64,000 nucleotides of DNA from Nemopilema nomurai (lineage: Eukaryota; Cnidaria; Scyphozoa; Rhizostomeae; Rhizostomatidae). This document shows, one piece after another, positions 16,013 through 31,200 of the stretch; the stretch's first letter is position 1; each line of letters opens with the position of its first letter. The notes beneath the pieces are model-generated. The model was given only the letters and a program-made list of their open reading frames with translations, made no database searches and was not told the DNA's origin. The stretch covers positions 1,898,871 through 1,962,870 of the forward strand of contig ML133366.1 of assembly GCA_003864495.1 (NCBI GenBank), given 5' to 3'. Position numbers and translations under genes: made by a program.

Positions 16013-19000
16013 AGACTGAATAGCAATACTTTTGATCCCAGTCATTTTTCATCAAAAAGTGTAACCCCGGACCTGTCAAAAAAGTCAAAAAATCTATGAA
16101 ATCAAAAAAAATTTTTTTCTCAAAACCAACTGAATCTTCATAAATCAAATGTAAATAGTCTTACAACCCACCAGAATGAGTTACAGACTGAATAGCAATA
16201 CTTTTGATCCCAGTCATTTTTCATCAAAAAGTGTAACCCCGGACCTATCAAAAAAGTCAAAAAATCTATGAAATCAAAAAAAATTTTTTCCCTCAAAACC
16301 AACTGAATCTTCATAAATCAAATGTAAATAGTCTTACAACCCACCAGAATGAGTTACAGACTGAATAGCAATACTTTTGATCCCAGTCATTTTTCATCAA
16401 AAAGTGTAACCCCGGACCTGTCAAAAAAGTCAAAAAATCTATGAAATCAAAAAAAATTTTTCCTCAAAACCAACTGAATCTTCATAAATCAAATGTAAAT
16501 AGTCTTACAACCCACCAGAATGAGTTACAGACTGAATAGCAATACTTTTGATCCCAGTCATTTTTCATCAAAAAGTGTAACCCGGACCTATCAAAAAAGT
16601 CAAAAAATCTATGAAATCAAAAAAATTTTTTCCTCAAAACCAACTGAATCTTCAAATCAAATGTAAATAGTCTTACAACCCACCAGAATGAGTTACAGAC
16701 TGAATAGCAATACTTTTGATCCCAGTCATTTTTCATCAAAAAGTGTAACCCCGGACCTATCAAAAAAGTCAAAAAATCTATGAAATCAAAAAAATTTTTT
16801 CCTCAAAACCAACTGAATCTTCATAAATCAAATGTAAATAGTCTTACAACCCACCAGAATGAGTTACAGACTGAATAGCAATACTTTTGATCCCAGTCAT
16901 TTTTCATCAAAAAGTGTAACCCCGGACCTATCAAAAAAGTCAAAAAATCTATGAAAAAAAAAAAATTTTTTTCCCTCAAAACCAACTGAATCATTCATAA
17001 ATCAAATGTAAATAGTCTTACAACCCACCAGAATGAGTTACAGACTGAATAGCAATACTTTTGATCCCAGTCATTTTTCATCAAAAAGTGTAACCCCGGA
17101 CCTATCAAAAAAGTCAAAAAATCTATGAAATCAAAAAAATTTTTTTCCCTCAAAACCAACTGAATCTTCATAAATCAAATGTAAATAGTCTTACAACCCA
17201 CCAGAATGAGTTACAGACTGAATAGCAATACTTTTGATCCCAGTCATTTTTCATCAAAAAGTGTAACCCCGGACCTGTCAAAAAAGTCAAAAAATCTATG
17301 AAATCAAAAAAAATTTTTCCCTCAAAACCAACTGAATCATTCATAAATCAAATGTAAATAGTCTTACAACCCACCAGAATGAGTTACAGACTGAATAGCA
17401 ATACTTTTGATCCCAGTCATTTTTCATCAAAAAGTGTAACCCCGGACCTATCAAAAAAGTCAAAAAATCTATGAAATCAAAAAAAATTTTTTCCTCAAAA
17501 CCAACTGAATCTTCATAAATCAATGTAAATAGTCTTACAACCCACCAGAATGAGTTACAGACTGAATAGCAATACTTTTGATCCCAGTCATTTTTCATCA
17601 AAAAGTGTAACCCCGGACCTGTCAAAAAAGTCAAAAAATCTATGAAATCAAAAAAAATTTTTTCCCAAAACCAACTGAATCATTCATAAATCAAATGTAA
17701 ATAGTCTTACAACACCAGAATGAGTTACAGACTGAATAGCAATACTTTTGATCCCAGTCATTTTTCATCAAAAAGTGTAACCCCGGACCTATCAAAAAAG
17801 TCAAAAAATCTATGAAATCAAAAAAAATTTTTTCTCAAAACCAACTGAATCATTCATAAATCAAATGTAAATAGTCTTACAACCCACCAGAATGAGTTAC
17901 AGACTGAATAGCAATACTTTTGATCCCAGTCATTTTTCATCAAAAAGTGTAACCCCGGACCTGTCAAAAAAGTCAAAAAATCTATGAAATCAAAAAAAAT
18001 TTTTTCCCAAAACCAACTGAATCTTCATAAATCAAATGTAAATAGTCTTACAACCCACCAGAATGAGTTACAGACTGAATAGCAATACTTTTGATCCCAG
18101 TCATTTTTCATCAAAAAGTGTAACCCCGGACCTGTCAAAAAAGTCAAAAAATCTATGAAATCAAAAAAAATTTTTTCCCTCAAAACCAACTGAATCATTC
18201 ATAAATCAAATGTAAATAGTCTTACAACCCACCAGAATGAGTTACAGACTGAATAGCAATACTTTTGATCCCAGTCATTTTTCATCAAAAAGTGTAACCC
18301 GGACCTGTCAAAAAAGTCAAAAAATCTATGAAATCAAAAAAAATTTTTTTCTCAAAACCAACTGAATCTTCATAAATCAAATGTAAATAGTCTTACAACC
18401 ACCAGAATGAGTTACAGACTGAATAGCAATACTTTTGATCCCAGTCATTTTTCATCAAAAAGTGTAACCCGGACCTATCAAAAAAGTCAAAAAATCTATG
18501 AAATCAAAAAAATTTTTTTCCTCAAAACCAACTGAATCATTCATAAATCAAATGTAAATAGTCTTACAACCCACCAGAATGAGTTACAGACTGAATAGCA
18601 ATACTTTTGATCCAGTCATTTTTCATCAAAAAGTGTAACCCCGGACCTCAAACAAAAAAAATCTATGAAATCAAAAAAAATTTTTTTCCTCAAAACCAAC
18701 TGAATCATTCATAAATCAAATGTAAATAGTCTTACAACCCACCAGAATGAGTTACAGACTGAATAGCAATACTTTTGATCCCAGTCATTTTTCATCAAAA
18801 AGTGTAACCCCGGACCTATCAAAAAAGTCAAAAAATCTATGAAATCAAAAAAAATTTTTTCCTCAAAACCAACTGAATCTTCATAAATCAAATGTAAATA
18901 GTCTTACAACCCACCAGAATGAGTTACAGACTGAATAGCAATACTTTTGATCCCAGTCATTTTTCATCAAAAAGTGTAACCCGGACCTATCAAAAAAGTC

Positions 19001-19309
19001 AAAAAATCTATGAAATCAAAAAAAAATTTTTTCCTCAAAACCAACTGAATCATTCATAAATCAAATGTAAATAGTCTTACAACCCACCAGAATGAGTTAC
19101 AGACTGAATAGCAATACTTTTGATCCCAGTCATTTTTCATCAAAAAGTGTAACCCCGGACCTGTCAAAAAAGTCAAAAAATCTATGAAAAAAAAAAATTT
19201 TTTCCTCAAAACCAACTGAATCCTTCATAAATCAAATGTAAATAGTCTTACAACCCACCAGAATGAGTTACAGACTGAATAGCAATACTTTTGATCCCAG
19301 TCATTTTTC

Positions 19310-20050
19310 ATCAAAAAGTGTAAGGCCCGGACCTGTCAAAAAAGTCAAAAAATCTATGAAATCAAAAAACTTTTTTCTCAAAAACCAACTGAATCTTCCT
19401 AAATCAATGTAAATAGTCTTACAACCAAGAATGAGTTACAGACTGAATAGCAATACTTTTGATCCCAGTCATTTTTCATCAAAAAGTGTAGGCCCGGACC
19501 TGTCAAAAAGTCAAAAAATCTATGAAATCAAAAAAAAATTTTTTTCCCTCAAAACCAACTGAATTCATAAATCAAATGTAAATAGTCTTACAACCCACCA
19601 GAATGAGTTACAGACTGAATAGCAATACTTTTGATCCAGTCATTTTTCATCAAAAAGTGTAACCCGGACCTGTCAAAAAAGTCAAAAAATCTATGAAATC
19701 AAAAAAAAAATTTTTTTCAATCAAAACCAACTGAATCATTCATAAATCAAATGTAAATAGTCTTACAACCCACCAGAATGAGTTACAGACTGAATAGCAA
19801 TACTTTTGATCCAGTCATTTTTCATCAAAAAGTGTAACCCCGGACCTGTCAAAAAAGTCAAAAAATCTATGAAATCAAAAAACGTTTCCCTCAAAACCAA
19901 CTGAATCCCTCATAAATCAAATGTAAATAGTCTTACAACTCACCAGAATGAGTTACAGACTGAATGGCAATACTTTTGATCCCAGTCATTTTTCATCAAA
20001 AAGTGTAACCCGGACCTGTCAAAAAAGTCAAAAATCTATGAAATCAAAAA
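19310..20050. repeat. Island of divergent, older-type satellite monomers
   Basis: Four to five consecutive monomers carry substitutions and indels that are rare elsewhere: GTAAGGCCCGG and GTAGGCCCGG instead of GTAACC(CC)GG, GAATCTTCCTAAATC, GAATCCCTCATAAATC, CTTACAACTCACC, CTGAATGGC, and a disrupted A/T tract near 19368 and 19880. Several of these (ACTCACC, GAATCCCTCAT, the G in place of A in TGAATGGC or TGAATGCC) recur in the degenerate edge monomers near 33.6-33.8 kb. Confidence 0.75.
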
Positions 20051-23000
20051 AAATTTTTTCCTCTCAAAACCAACTGAATCATTCATAAATCAAATGTAAA
20101 TAGTCTTACAACCCACCAGAATGAGTTACAGACTGAATAGCAATACTTTTGATCCCAGTCATTTTTCATCAAAAAGTGTAACCCGGACTGTCAAAAAAGT
20201 CAAAAAATCTATGAAAAAAAAAAAATTTTTCCCTCAAAACCAACTGAATCTTCATAAATCAAATGTAAATAGTCTTACAACACCAGAATGAGTTACAGAC
20301 TGAATAGCAATACTTTTGATCCCAGTCATTTTTCATCAAAAAGTGTAACCCCGGACCTGTCAAAAAAGTCAAAAAATCTATGAAATCAAAAAAAATTTTT
20401 TCTCAAAACCAACTGAATCCTTCATAAATCAAATGTAAATAGTCTTACAACCCACCAGAATGAGTTACAGACTGAATAGCAATACTTTTGATCCCAGTCA
20501 TTTTTCATCAAAAAGTGTAACCCCGGACCTATCAAAAAAGTCAAAAAATCTATGAAATCAAAAAATTTTTTTCCTCAAAACCAACTGAATCATTCATAAA
20601 TCAAATGTAAATAGTCTTACAACCCACCAGAATGAGTTACAGACTGAATAGCAATACTTTTGATCCCAGTCATTTTTCATCAAAAAAGTGTAACCCCGGA
20701 CCTGTCAAAAAAGTCAAAAAATCTATGAAATCAAAAAAATTTTTTCCCTCAAAACCAACTGAATCCTTCCTAAATCAAATGTAAATAGTCTTACAACCCA
20801 CCAGAATGAGTTACAGACTGAATAGCAATACTTTTGATCCAGTCATTTTTCATCAAAAAGTGTAACCCGGACCTGTCAAAAAAGTCAAAAATGAATCAAA
20901 AAAAAAATTTTTTTTCCCAAAACCAACTGAATCATTCATAAATCAAATGTAAATAGTCTTACAACCCACCAGAATGAGTTACAGACTGAATAGCAATACT
21001 TTTGATCCCAGTCATTTTTCATCAAAAAGTGTAACCCGGACCTGTCAAAAAAGTCAAAAAATCTATGAAATCAAAAAAAAATTTTTTTCTCAAAACCAAC
21101 TGAATCATTCATCTCAAATGTAAATAGTCTTACAACCCACCAGAATGAGTTACAGACTGAATAGCAATACTTTTGATCCAGTCATTTTTCATCAAAAAGT
21201 GTAACCCCGGACCTGTCAAAAAAGTCAAAAAATCTATGAAATCAAAAAAAAATTTTTCCTCTCAAAACCAACTGAATCATTCATAAATCAAATGTAAATA
21301 GTCTTACAACCCACCAGAATGAGTTACAGACTGAATAGCAATACTTTTGATCCCAGTCATTTTTCATCAAAAAGTGTAACCCCGGACCTATCAAAAAAGT
21401 CAAAAAATCTATGAAATCAAAAAAAATTTTCTCTCAAAACCAACTGAATCTTCATAAATCAAATGTAAATAGTCTTACAACCCACCAGAATGAGTTACAG
21501 ACTGAATAGCAATACTTTTGATCCCAGTCATTTTTCATCAAAAAGTGTAACCCCGGACCTGTCAAAAAAGTCAAAAAATCTATGAAATCAAAAAAAATTT
21601 TTTCTCAAAAACTGAACTGAATCTTCATAAATCAAATGTAAATAGTCTTACAACCCACCAGAATGAGTTACAGACTGAATAGCAATACTTTTGATCCCAG
21701 TCATTTTTCATCAAAAAGTGTAACCCGGACCTGTCAAAAAAGTCAAAAAATCTATGAAATCAAAAAAAATTTTTTTCCTCAAAACCAACTGAATCATTCA
21801 TAAATCAAATGTAAATAGTCTTACAACCCCAGAATGAGTTACAGACTGAATAGCAATACTTTTGATCCCAGTCATTTTTCATCAAAAAGTGTAACCCCGG
21901 ACCTGTCAAAAAAGTCAAAAAATCTATGAAATCAAAAAAATTTTTCCTCAAAACCAACTGAATCATTCATAAATCAAATGTAAATAGTCTTACAACCCAC
22001 CAGAATGAGTTACAGACTGAATAGCAATACTTTTGATCCCAGTCATTTTTCATCAAAAAGTGTAACCCGGACCTGTCAAAAAGTCAAAAAATCTATGAAA
22101 TCAAAAAAAATTTTTTCCTCCAAAACCAACTGAATCCTTCATAAATCAAATGTAAATAGTCTTACAACCCACCAGAATGAGTTACAGACTGAATAGCAAT
22201 ACTTTTGATCCCAGTCATTTTTCATCAAAAAGTGTAACCCGGACCTGTCAAAAAAGTCAAAAAATCTATGAAATCAAAAAAAATTTTTTCCAAAACCAAC
22301 TGAATCATTCATAAATCAAATGTAAATAGTCTTACAACCCACCAGAATGAGTTACAGACTGAATAGCAATACTTTTGATCCCAGTCATTTTTCATCAAAA
22401 AGTGTAACCCGGACCTGTCAAAAAAGTCAAAAAATCTATGAAATCAAAAAAAATTTTTTCTCAAAACCAACTGAATCCTTCATAAATCAAATGTAAATAG
22501 TCTTACAACCCACCAGAATGAGTTACAGACTGAATAGCAATACTTTTGATCCCAGTCATTTTTCATCAAAAAGTGTAACCCCGGACCTGTCAAAAAGTCA
22601 AAAAATCTATGAAATCAAAAAAAATTTTTTCCCTCAAAACCAACTGAATCATTCATAAATCAAATGTAAATAGTCTTACAACCCACCAGAATGAGTTACA
22701 GACTGAATAGCAATACTTTTGATCCCAGTCATTTTTCATCAAAAAGTGTAACCCCGGACCTGTCAAAAAAGTCAAAAAATCTATGAAATCAAAAAAATTT
22801 TTCCCTCAAAACCAACTGAATCTTCATAAATCAAATGTAAATAGTCTTACAACCCACCAGAATGAGTTACAGACTGAATAGCAATACTTTTGATCCCAGT
22901 CATTTTTCATCAAAAAGTGTAACCCCGGACCTGTCAAAAAAGTCAAAAAATCTATGAAATCAAAAAAAATTTTTTTCCTCAAAACCAACTGAATCATTCA

Positions 23001-25689
23001 TAAATCAAATGTAAATAGTCTTACAACCCACCAGAATGAGTTACAGACTGAATAGCAATACTTTTGATCCCAGTCATTTTTCATCAAAAAGTGTAACCCC
23101 GGACCTGTCAAAAAAGTCAAAAAATCTATGAAATCAAAAAAAATTTTTTCTCAAAACCAACTGAATCATTCATAAATCAAATGTAAATAGTCTTACAACC
23201 CACCAGAATGAGTTACAGACTGAATAGCAATACTTTTGATCCCAGTCATTTTTCATCAAAAAGTGTAACCCGGACCTGTCAAAAAAGTCAAAAAATCTAT
23301 GAAATCAAAAAAAAATTTTTTCCCAAAACCAACTGAATCCTTCATAAATCAAATGTAAATAGTCTTACAACCCACCAGAATGAGTTACAGACTGAATAGC
23401 AATACTTTTGATCCCAGTCATTTTTCATCAAAAAGTGTAACCCCGGACCTATCAAAAAAGTCAAAAAATCTATGAAATCAAAAAAAATTTTTTCCCTCAA
23501 AACCAACTGAATCATTCATAAATCAAATGTAAATAGTCTTACAACCCACCAGAATGAGTTACAGACTGAATAGCAATACTTTTGATCCCAGTCATTTTTC
23601 ATCAAAAAGTGTAACCCCGGACCTGTCAAAAAAGTCAAAAAATCTATGAAATCAAAAAAATTTTTTCCCTCAAAACCAACTGAATCTTCATAAATCAAAT
23701 GTAAATAGTCTTACAACCCACCAGAATGAGTTACAGACTGAATAGCAATACTTTTGATCCCAGTCATTTTTCATCAAAAAGTGTAACCCCGGACCTATCA
23801 AAAAAGTCAAAAAATCTATGAAATCAAAAAAAATTTTTTCTCAAAACCAACTGAATCTTCATAAATCAAATGTAAATAGTCTTACAACCCACCAGAATGA
23901 GTTACAGACTGAATAGCAATACTTTTGATCCCAGTCATTTTTCATCAAAAAGTGTAACCCCGGACCTGTCAAAAAAGTCAAAAAATCTATGAAATCAAAA
24001 AAATTTTTTCCCTCAAAACCAACTGAATCTTCATAAATCAAATGTAAATAGTCTTACAACCCAGAATGAGTTACAGACTGAATAGCAATACTTTTGATCC
24101 CAGTCATTTTTCATCAAAAAGTGTAACCCCGGACCTGTCAAAAAAGTCAAAAAATCTATGAAATCAAAAAAAATTTTTTTCAAAAACCAACTGAATCTTC
24201 ATAAATCAAATGTAAATAGTCTTACAACCACCAGAATGAGTTACAGACTGAATAGCAATACTTTTGATCCCAGTCATTTTTCATCAAAAAGTGTAACCCG
24301 GACCTGTCAAAAAAGTCAAAAAATCTATGAAATCAAAAAAATTTTTCCTCAAAACCAACTGAATCCTTCATAAATCAAATGTAAATAGTCTTACAACCCA
24401 CCAGAATGAGTTACAGACTGAATAGCAATACTTTTGATCCCAGTCATTTTTCATCAAAAAGTGTAACCCGGACCTGTCAAAAAAGTCAAAAAATCTATGA
24501 AATCAAAAAAAATTTTTTCCTCAAAACCAACTGAATCATTCATAAATCAAATGTAAATAGTCTTACAACCCACCAGAATGAGTTACAGACTGAATAGCAA
24601 TACTTTTGATCCAGTCATTTTTCATCAAAAAGTGTAACCCGGACCTATCAAAAAAGTCAAAAAATCTATGAAATCAAAAAAAATTTTTTTCCTCAAAACC
24701 AACTGAATCTTCATAAATCAAATGTAAATAGTCTTACAACCCACCAGAATGAGTTACAGACTGAATAGCAATACTTTTGATCCCAGTCATTTTTCATCAA
24801 AAAGTGTAACCCCGGACCTGTCAAAAAAGTCAAAAAATCTATGAAATCAAAAAAAATTTTTCCCTCAAAACCAACTGAATCATTCATAAATCAAATGTAA
24901 ATAGTCTTACAACCCACCAGAATGAGTTACAGACTGAATAGCAATACTTTTGATCCCAGTCATTTTTCATCAAAAAGTGTAACCCCGGACCTATCAAAAA
25001 AGTCAAAAAATCTATGAAATCAAAAAAAATTTTTTCCTCAAAACCAACTGAATCTTCATAAATCAAATGTAAATAGTCTTACAACCCACCAGAATGAGTT
25101 ACAGACTGAATAGGAATACTTTTGATCCCAGTCATTTTTCATCAAAAAGTGTAACCCCGGACCTATCAAAAAAGTCAAAAAATCTATGAAATCAAAAAAA
25201 TTTTTTTCCTCAAAACCAACTGAATCATTCATAAATCAAATGTAAATAGTCTTACAACCCACCAGAATGAGTTACAGACTGAATAGCAATACTTTTGATC
25301 CCAGTCATTTTTCATCAAAAAGTGTAACCCCGGACCTATCAAAAAAGTCAAAAAATCTATGAAATCAAAAAAAATTTTTTCCTCAAAACCAACTGAATCT
25401 TCATAAATCAAATGTAAATAGTCTTACAACCCACCAGAATGAGTTACAGACTGAATAGCAATACTTTTGATCCCAGTCATTTTTCATCAAAAAGTGTAAC
25501 CCGGACCTGTCAAAAAAGTCAAAAAATCTATGAAATCAAAAAAATTTTTTCCTCAAAACCAACTGAATCTTCATAAATCAAATGTAAATAGTCTTACAAC
25601 CACCAGAATGAGTTACAGACTGAATAGCAATACTTTTGATCCCAGTCATTTTTCATCAAAAAGTGTAACCCGGACCTGTCAAAAAAGTC

Positions 25690-25790
25690 AAAAAATCTAT
25701 GAAATCAAAAAAACATCCAAAACCAACTGAATCTAAATCAATTCAAAAGTTTAGTCTACAACCCACTAAATGACAGACTGAATAGCAATA
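25690..25790. repeat. Strongly divergent satellite segment
   Basis: Here the A/T tract is replaced by AAAAAACATCC, the CTTCATAAATCAAATG section is reduced and altered (CTAAATCAATTCAAAAG), and ACCAGAATGAGTTAC becomes ACTAAATGAC. Flanking monomers are normal, so this is one decayed unit inside the array. Confidence 0.75.
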
Positions 25791-28069
25791 CTTTTGATCC
25801 CAGTCATTTTTCATCAAAAAGTGTAACCCCGGACCTATCAAAAAAGTCAAAAAATCTATGAAATCAAAAAAATTTTTTTCTCAAAACCAACTGAATCTTC
25901 ATAAATCAAATGTAAATAGTCTTACAACCCACCAGAATGAGTTACAGACTGAATAGCAATACTTTTGATCCCAGTCATTTTTCATCAAAAAGTGTAACCC
26001 CGGACCTATCAAAAAAGTCAAAAAATCTAAAAAAAAAAAATTTTTTTCAAAACCAACTGAATCTTCATAAATCAAATGTAAATAGTCTTACAACCCACCA
26101 GAATGAGTTACAGACTGAATAGCAATACTTTTGATCCCAGTTTTTTTCATCAAAAAGTGTAACCCCGGACCTATCAAAAAAGTCAAAAAATCTATGAAAT
26201 CAAAAAAAATTTTTTTCCTCAAAACCAACTGAATCATTCAATAAATCAAATGTAAATAGTCTTACAACCCACCAGAATGAGTTACAGACTGAATAGCAAT
26301 ACTTTTGATCCCAGTCATTTTTCATCAAAAAGTGTAACCCCGGACCTATCAAAAAAGTCAAAAAATCTATGAAATCAAAAAAAATTTTTTCCTCTCAAAA
26401 CCAACTGAATCATTCATAAATCAAATGTAAATAGTCTTACAACCACCAGAATGAGTTACAGACTGAATAGCAATACTTTTGAACCAGTCATTTTTCATCA
26501 AAAAGTGTAACCCGGACCTGTCAAAAAAGTCAAAAAATCTATGAAATCAAAAAAAATTTTTTCCTCAAAACCAACTGAATCTTTCATAAATCAAATGTAA
26601 ATAGTCTTACAACCCACCAGAATGAGTTACAGACTGAATAGCAATACTTTTGATCCCAGTCATTTTTCATCAAAAAGTGTAACCCGGACCTCAAAAAAGT
26701 CAAAAAATCTATGAAATCAAAAAAATTTTTTCCCAAAAACCAACTGAATCATTCATAAATCAAATGTAAATAGTCTTACAACCCACCAGAATGAGTTACA
26801 GACTGAATAGCAATACTTTTGATCCCAGTCATTTTTCATCAAAAAGTGTAACCCGGACCTGTCAAAAAAGTCAAAAAATCTATGAAATCAAAAAAAATAT
26901 TTTCCCTCAAAACCAACTGAATCTTTCATAAATCAAATGTAAATAGTCTTACAACAACCAGAATGAGTTACAGACTGAATAGCAATACTTTTGATCCCAG
27001 TCATTTTTCATCAAAAAGTGTAACCCCGGACCTGTCAAAAAAGTCAAAAAATCTATGAAATCAAAAAAAATTTTTCCTCAAAACCAACTGAATCTTCATA
27101 AATCAAATGTAAATAGTCTTACAACCCACCAGAATGAGTTACAGACTGAATAGCAATACTTTTGATCCCAGTCATTTTTCATCAAAAAGTGTAACCCGGA
27201 CCTGTCAAAAAAGTCAAAAAATCTATGAAAAAAAAAAATTTTTTCCTCAAAACCAACTGAATCTTTCATAAATCAAATGTAAATAGTCTTACAACCCACC
27301 AGAATGAGTTGCAGACTGAATAGGAATACTTTTGAACCCAGTCATTTTTTATCAAAAAGTGTAACCCCGGACCTGTCAAAAAAGCCAAAAAATCTATGAA
27401 ATCAAAAAAAATTTTTCCCTCAAAACCAACTGAATCTTCTAAATCAAATGTAAATAGTCTTACAACCCACAGAAATGAGTTACAGACTGAAATAGCAATA
27501 CTTTTGATCCCAGTCATTTTTCATCAAAAAGTGTAACCCCGGACCTATCAAAAAAGTCAAAAAATCTATGAAATCAAAAAAAATTTTTCCCTCAAAACCA
27601 ACTGAATCTTCATAAATCAAATGTAAATAGTCTTACAACCCACCAGAATGAGTTACAGACTGAATAGCAATACTTTTGATCCCAGTCATTTTTCATCAAA
27701 AAGTGTAACCCCGGACCTATCAAAAAAGTCAAAAAATCTATGAAATCAAAAAAAATTTTTTCCTCAAAACCAACTGAATCATTCATAAATCAAATGTAAA
27801 TAGTCTTACAACCCACCAGAATGAGTTACAGACTGAATAGCAATACTTTTGATCCCAGTCATTTTTCATCAAAAAGTGTAACCCCGGACCTATCAAAAAA
27901 GTCAAAAAATCTATGAAATCAAAAAAAATTTTTTTCCCTCAAAACCAACTGAATCATTCATAAATCAAATGTAAATAGTCTTACAACCCACCAGAATGAG
28001 TTACAGACTGAATAGCAATACTTTTGATCCCAGTCATTTTTCATCAAAAAGTGTAACCCCGGACCTGTC

Positions 28070-28200
28070 AAAAAAGCAAAAAAATCTATGAAAACAAAAA
28101 AAATTTTTCCCTCAAAACCAACTGAATCATTCATAAATCAAATGTAAATAGTCTTACAACCTACTGAATAGGAATACTTTTGATCCCAGTCATTTTTCAT
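28070..28200. repeat. Satellite monomer with an 18-20-bp deletion
   Basis: The unit has AAGCAAAAAAATC in place of AAGTCAAAAAATC and then goes from CTTACAACC straight to TACTGAATAGGAATAC, missing most of ACCAGAATGAGTTACAGAC. It is another example of scattered monomer damage in the right half of the array. Confidence 0.75.
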
Positions 28201-31200
28201 CAAAAAGTGTAACCCCGGACCTGTCAAAAAAGTCAAAAAATCTATGAAATCAAAAAAAAATTTTTTCCTCAAAACCAACTGAATCATTCATAAATCAAAT
28301 GTAAATAGTCTTACAACCCACCAGAATGAGTTACAGACTGAATAGCAATACTTTTGATCCCAGTCATTTTTCATCAAAAAGTGTAACCCCGGACCTGTCA
28401 AAAAAGTCAAAAAATCTATGAAATCAAAAAAAAATTTTTTCCTCAAAACCAACTGAATCTTCATAAATCAAATGTAAATAGTCTTACACCCAGAATGAGT
28501 TACAGACTGAATAGCAATACTTTTGATCCCAGTCATTTTTCATCAAAAAGTGTAACCCCGGACCTGTCAAAAAAGTCAAAAAATCTATGAAATCAAAAAA
28601 AATTTTTTCCTCAAAACCAACTGAATCATTCATAAATCAAATGTAAATAGTCTTACAACCCACCAGAATGAGTTACAGACTGAATAGCAATACTTTTGAT
28701 CCCAGTCATTTTTCATCAAAAAGTATAACCCCGGACCTATCAAAAAAGTCAAAAAATCTATGAAATCAAAAAAAATTTTTTCCCTCAAAACCAACTGAAT
28801 CATTCATAAATCAAATGTAAATAGTCTTACAACCCACCAGAATGAGTTACAGACTGAATAGCAATACTTTTGATCCCAGTCATTTTTCATCAAAAAGTGT
28901 AACCCCGGACCTGTCAAAAAAGTCAAAAAATCTATGAAATCAAAAAAAATTTTTTCCCTCAAAACCAACTGAATCATTCATAAATCAAATGTAAATAGTC
29001 TTACAACCTACCAGAATGAGTTACAGACTGAATAGCAATACTTTTGATCCCAGTCATTTTTCATCAAAAAGTGTAACCCCGGACCTGTCAAAAAAGTCAA
29101 AAAATCTATGAAATCAAAAAAAATTTTTTCCTCAAAACCAACTGAATCATTCATAAATCAAATGTAAATAGTCTTACAACCCACCAGAATGAGTTACAGA
29201 CTGAATAGCAATACTTTTGATCCCAGTCATTTTTCATCAAAAAGTGTAACCCGGACCTGTCAAAAAAGTCAAAAAATCTATGAAATCAAAAAAATTTTTT
29301 CCTCAAAACCAACTGAATCTTCATAAATCAAATGTAAATAGTCTTACAACCCACCAGAATGAGTTACAGACTGAATAGCAATACTTTTGATCCCAGTCAT
29401 TTTTCATCAAAAAGTGTAACCCCGGACCTGTCAAAAAAGTCAAAAAATCTATGAAATCAAAAAAAAATTTTTCCCTCAAAACCAACTGAATCTTCCATAA
29501 ATCAAATGTAAATAGTCTTACAACCCACCAGAATGAGTTACAGACTGAATAGCAATACTTTTGATCCCAGTCATTTTTCATCAAAAAGTGTAACCCCGGA
29601 CCTGTCAAAAAAGTCAAAAAATCTATGAAATCAAAAAAAATTTTTTTCCTCAAAACCAACTGAATCATTCATAAATCAAATGTAAATAGTCTTACAACCC
29701 ACCAGAATGAGTTACAGACTGAATAGCAATACTTTTGATCCCAGTCATTTTTCATCAAAAAGTGTAACCCCGGACCTGTCAAAAAAGTCAAAAAATCTAT
29801 GAAATCAAAAAAAATTTTTTCCCTCAAAACCAACTGAATCTTCATAAATCAAATGTAAATAGTCTTACAACCCACCAGAATGAGTTACAGACTGAATAGC
29901 AATACTTTTGATCCCAGTCATTTTTCATCAAAAAGTGTAACCCCGGACCTGTCAAAAAAGTCAAAAAATCTATGAAATCAAAAAAAATTTTTTCCTCAAA
30001 ACCAACTGAATCTTCATAAATCAAATGTAAATAGTCTTACAACCCACCAGAATGAGTTACAGACTGAATAGCAATACTTTTGATCCCAGTCATTTTTCAT
30101 CAAAAAGTGTAACCCGGACCTATCAAAAAAGTCAAAAAATCTATGAAATCAAAAAAAATTTTTTCCTCAAAACCAACTGAATCTTCATAAATCAAATGTA
30201 AATAGTCTTACAACCCACCAGAATGAGTTACAGACTGAATAGCAATACTTTTGATCCCAGTCATTTTTCATCAAAAAGTGTAACCCCGGACCTATCAAAA
30301 AAGTCAAAAAATCTATGAAATCAAAAAAAATTTTTTCCTCAAAACCAACTGAATCTTCATAAATCAAATGTAAATAGTCTTACAACACCAGAATGAGTTA
30401 CAGACTGAATAGCAATACTTTTGATCCCAGTCATTTTTCATCAAAAAGTGTAACCCCGGACCTATCAAAAAAGTCAAAAAATCTATGAAATCAAAAAAAA
30501 TTTTTTCCTCAAAACCAACTGAATCTTTAAATCAAATGTAAATAGTCTTACAACCCACCAGAATGAGTTACAGACTGAATAGCAATACTTTTGATCCCAG
30601 TCATTTTTCATCAAAAAGTGTAACCCGGACCTATCAAAAAAGTCAAAAAATCTATGAAATCAAAAAAAATTTTTTCCTCAAAACCAACTGAATCATTCAT
30701 AAATCAAATGTAAATAGTCTTACAACCCACCAGAATGAGTTACAGACTGAATAGCAATACTTTTGATCCCAGTCATTTTTCATCAAAAAGTGTAACCCCG
30801 GACCTGTCAAAAAAGTCAAAAAATCTATGAAATCAAAAAAAATTTTTTCCTCAAAACCAACTGAATCTTCATAAATCAAATGTAAATAGTCTTACAACCC
30901 ACCAGAATGAGTTACAGACTGAATAGCAATACTTTTGATCCCAGTCATTTTTCATCAAAAAGTGTAACCCCGGACCTGTCAAAAAAGTCAAAAAATCTAT
31001 GAAATCAAAAAAAATTTTTTCCTCAAAACCAACTGAATCATTCATAAATCAAATGTAAATAGTCTTACAACCCACCAGAATGAGTTACAGACTGAATAGC
31101 AATACTTTTGATCCCAGTCATTTTTCATCAAAAAGTGTAACCCCGGACCTGTCAAAAAAGTCAAAAAATCTATGAAATCAAAAAAAATTTTTTCCTCAAA

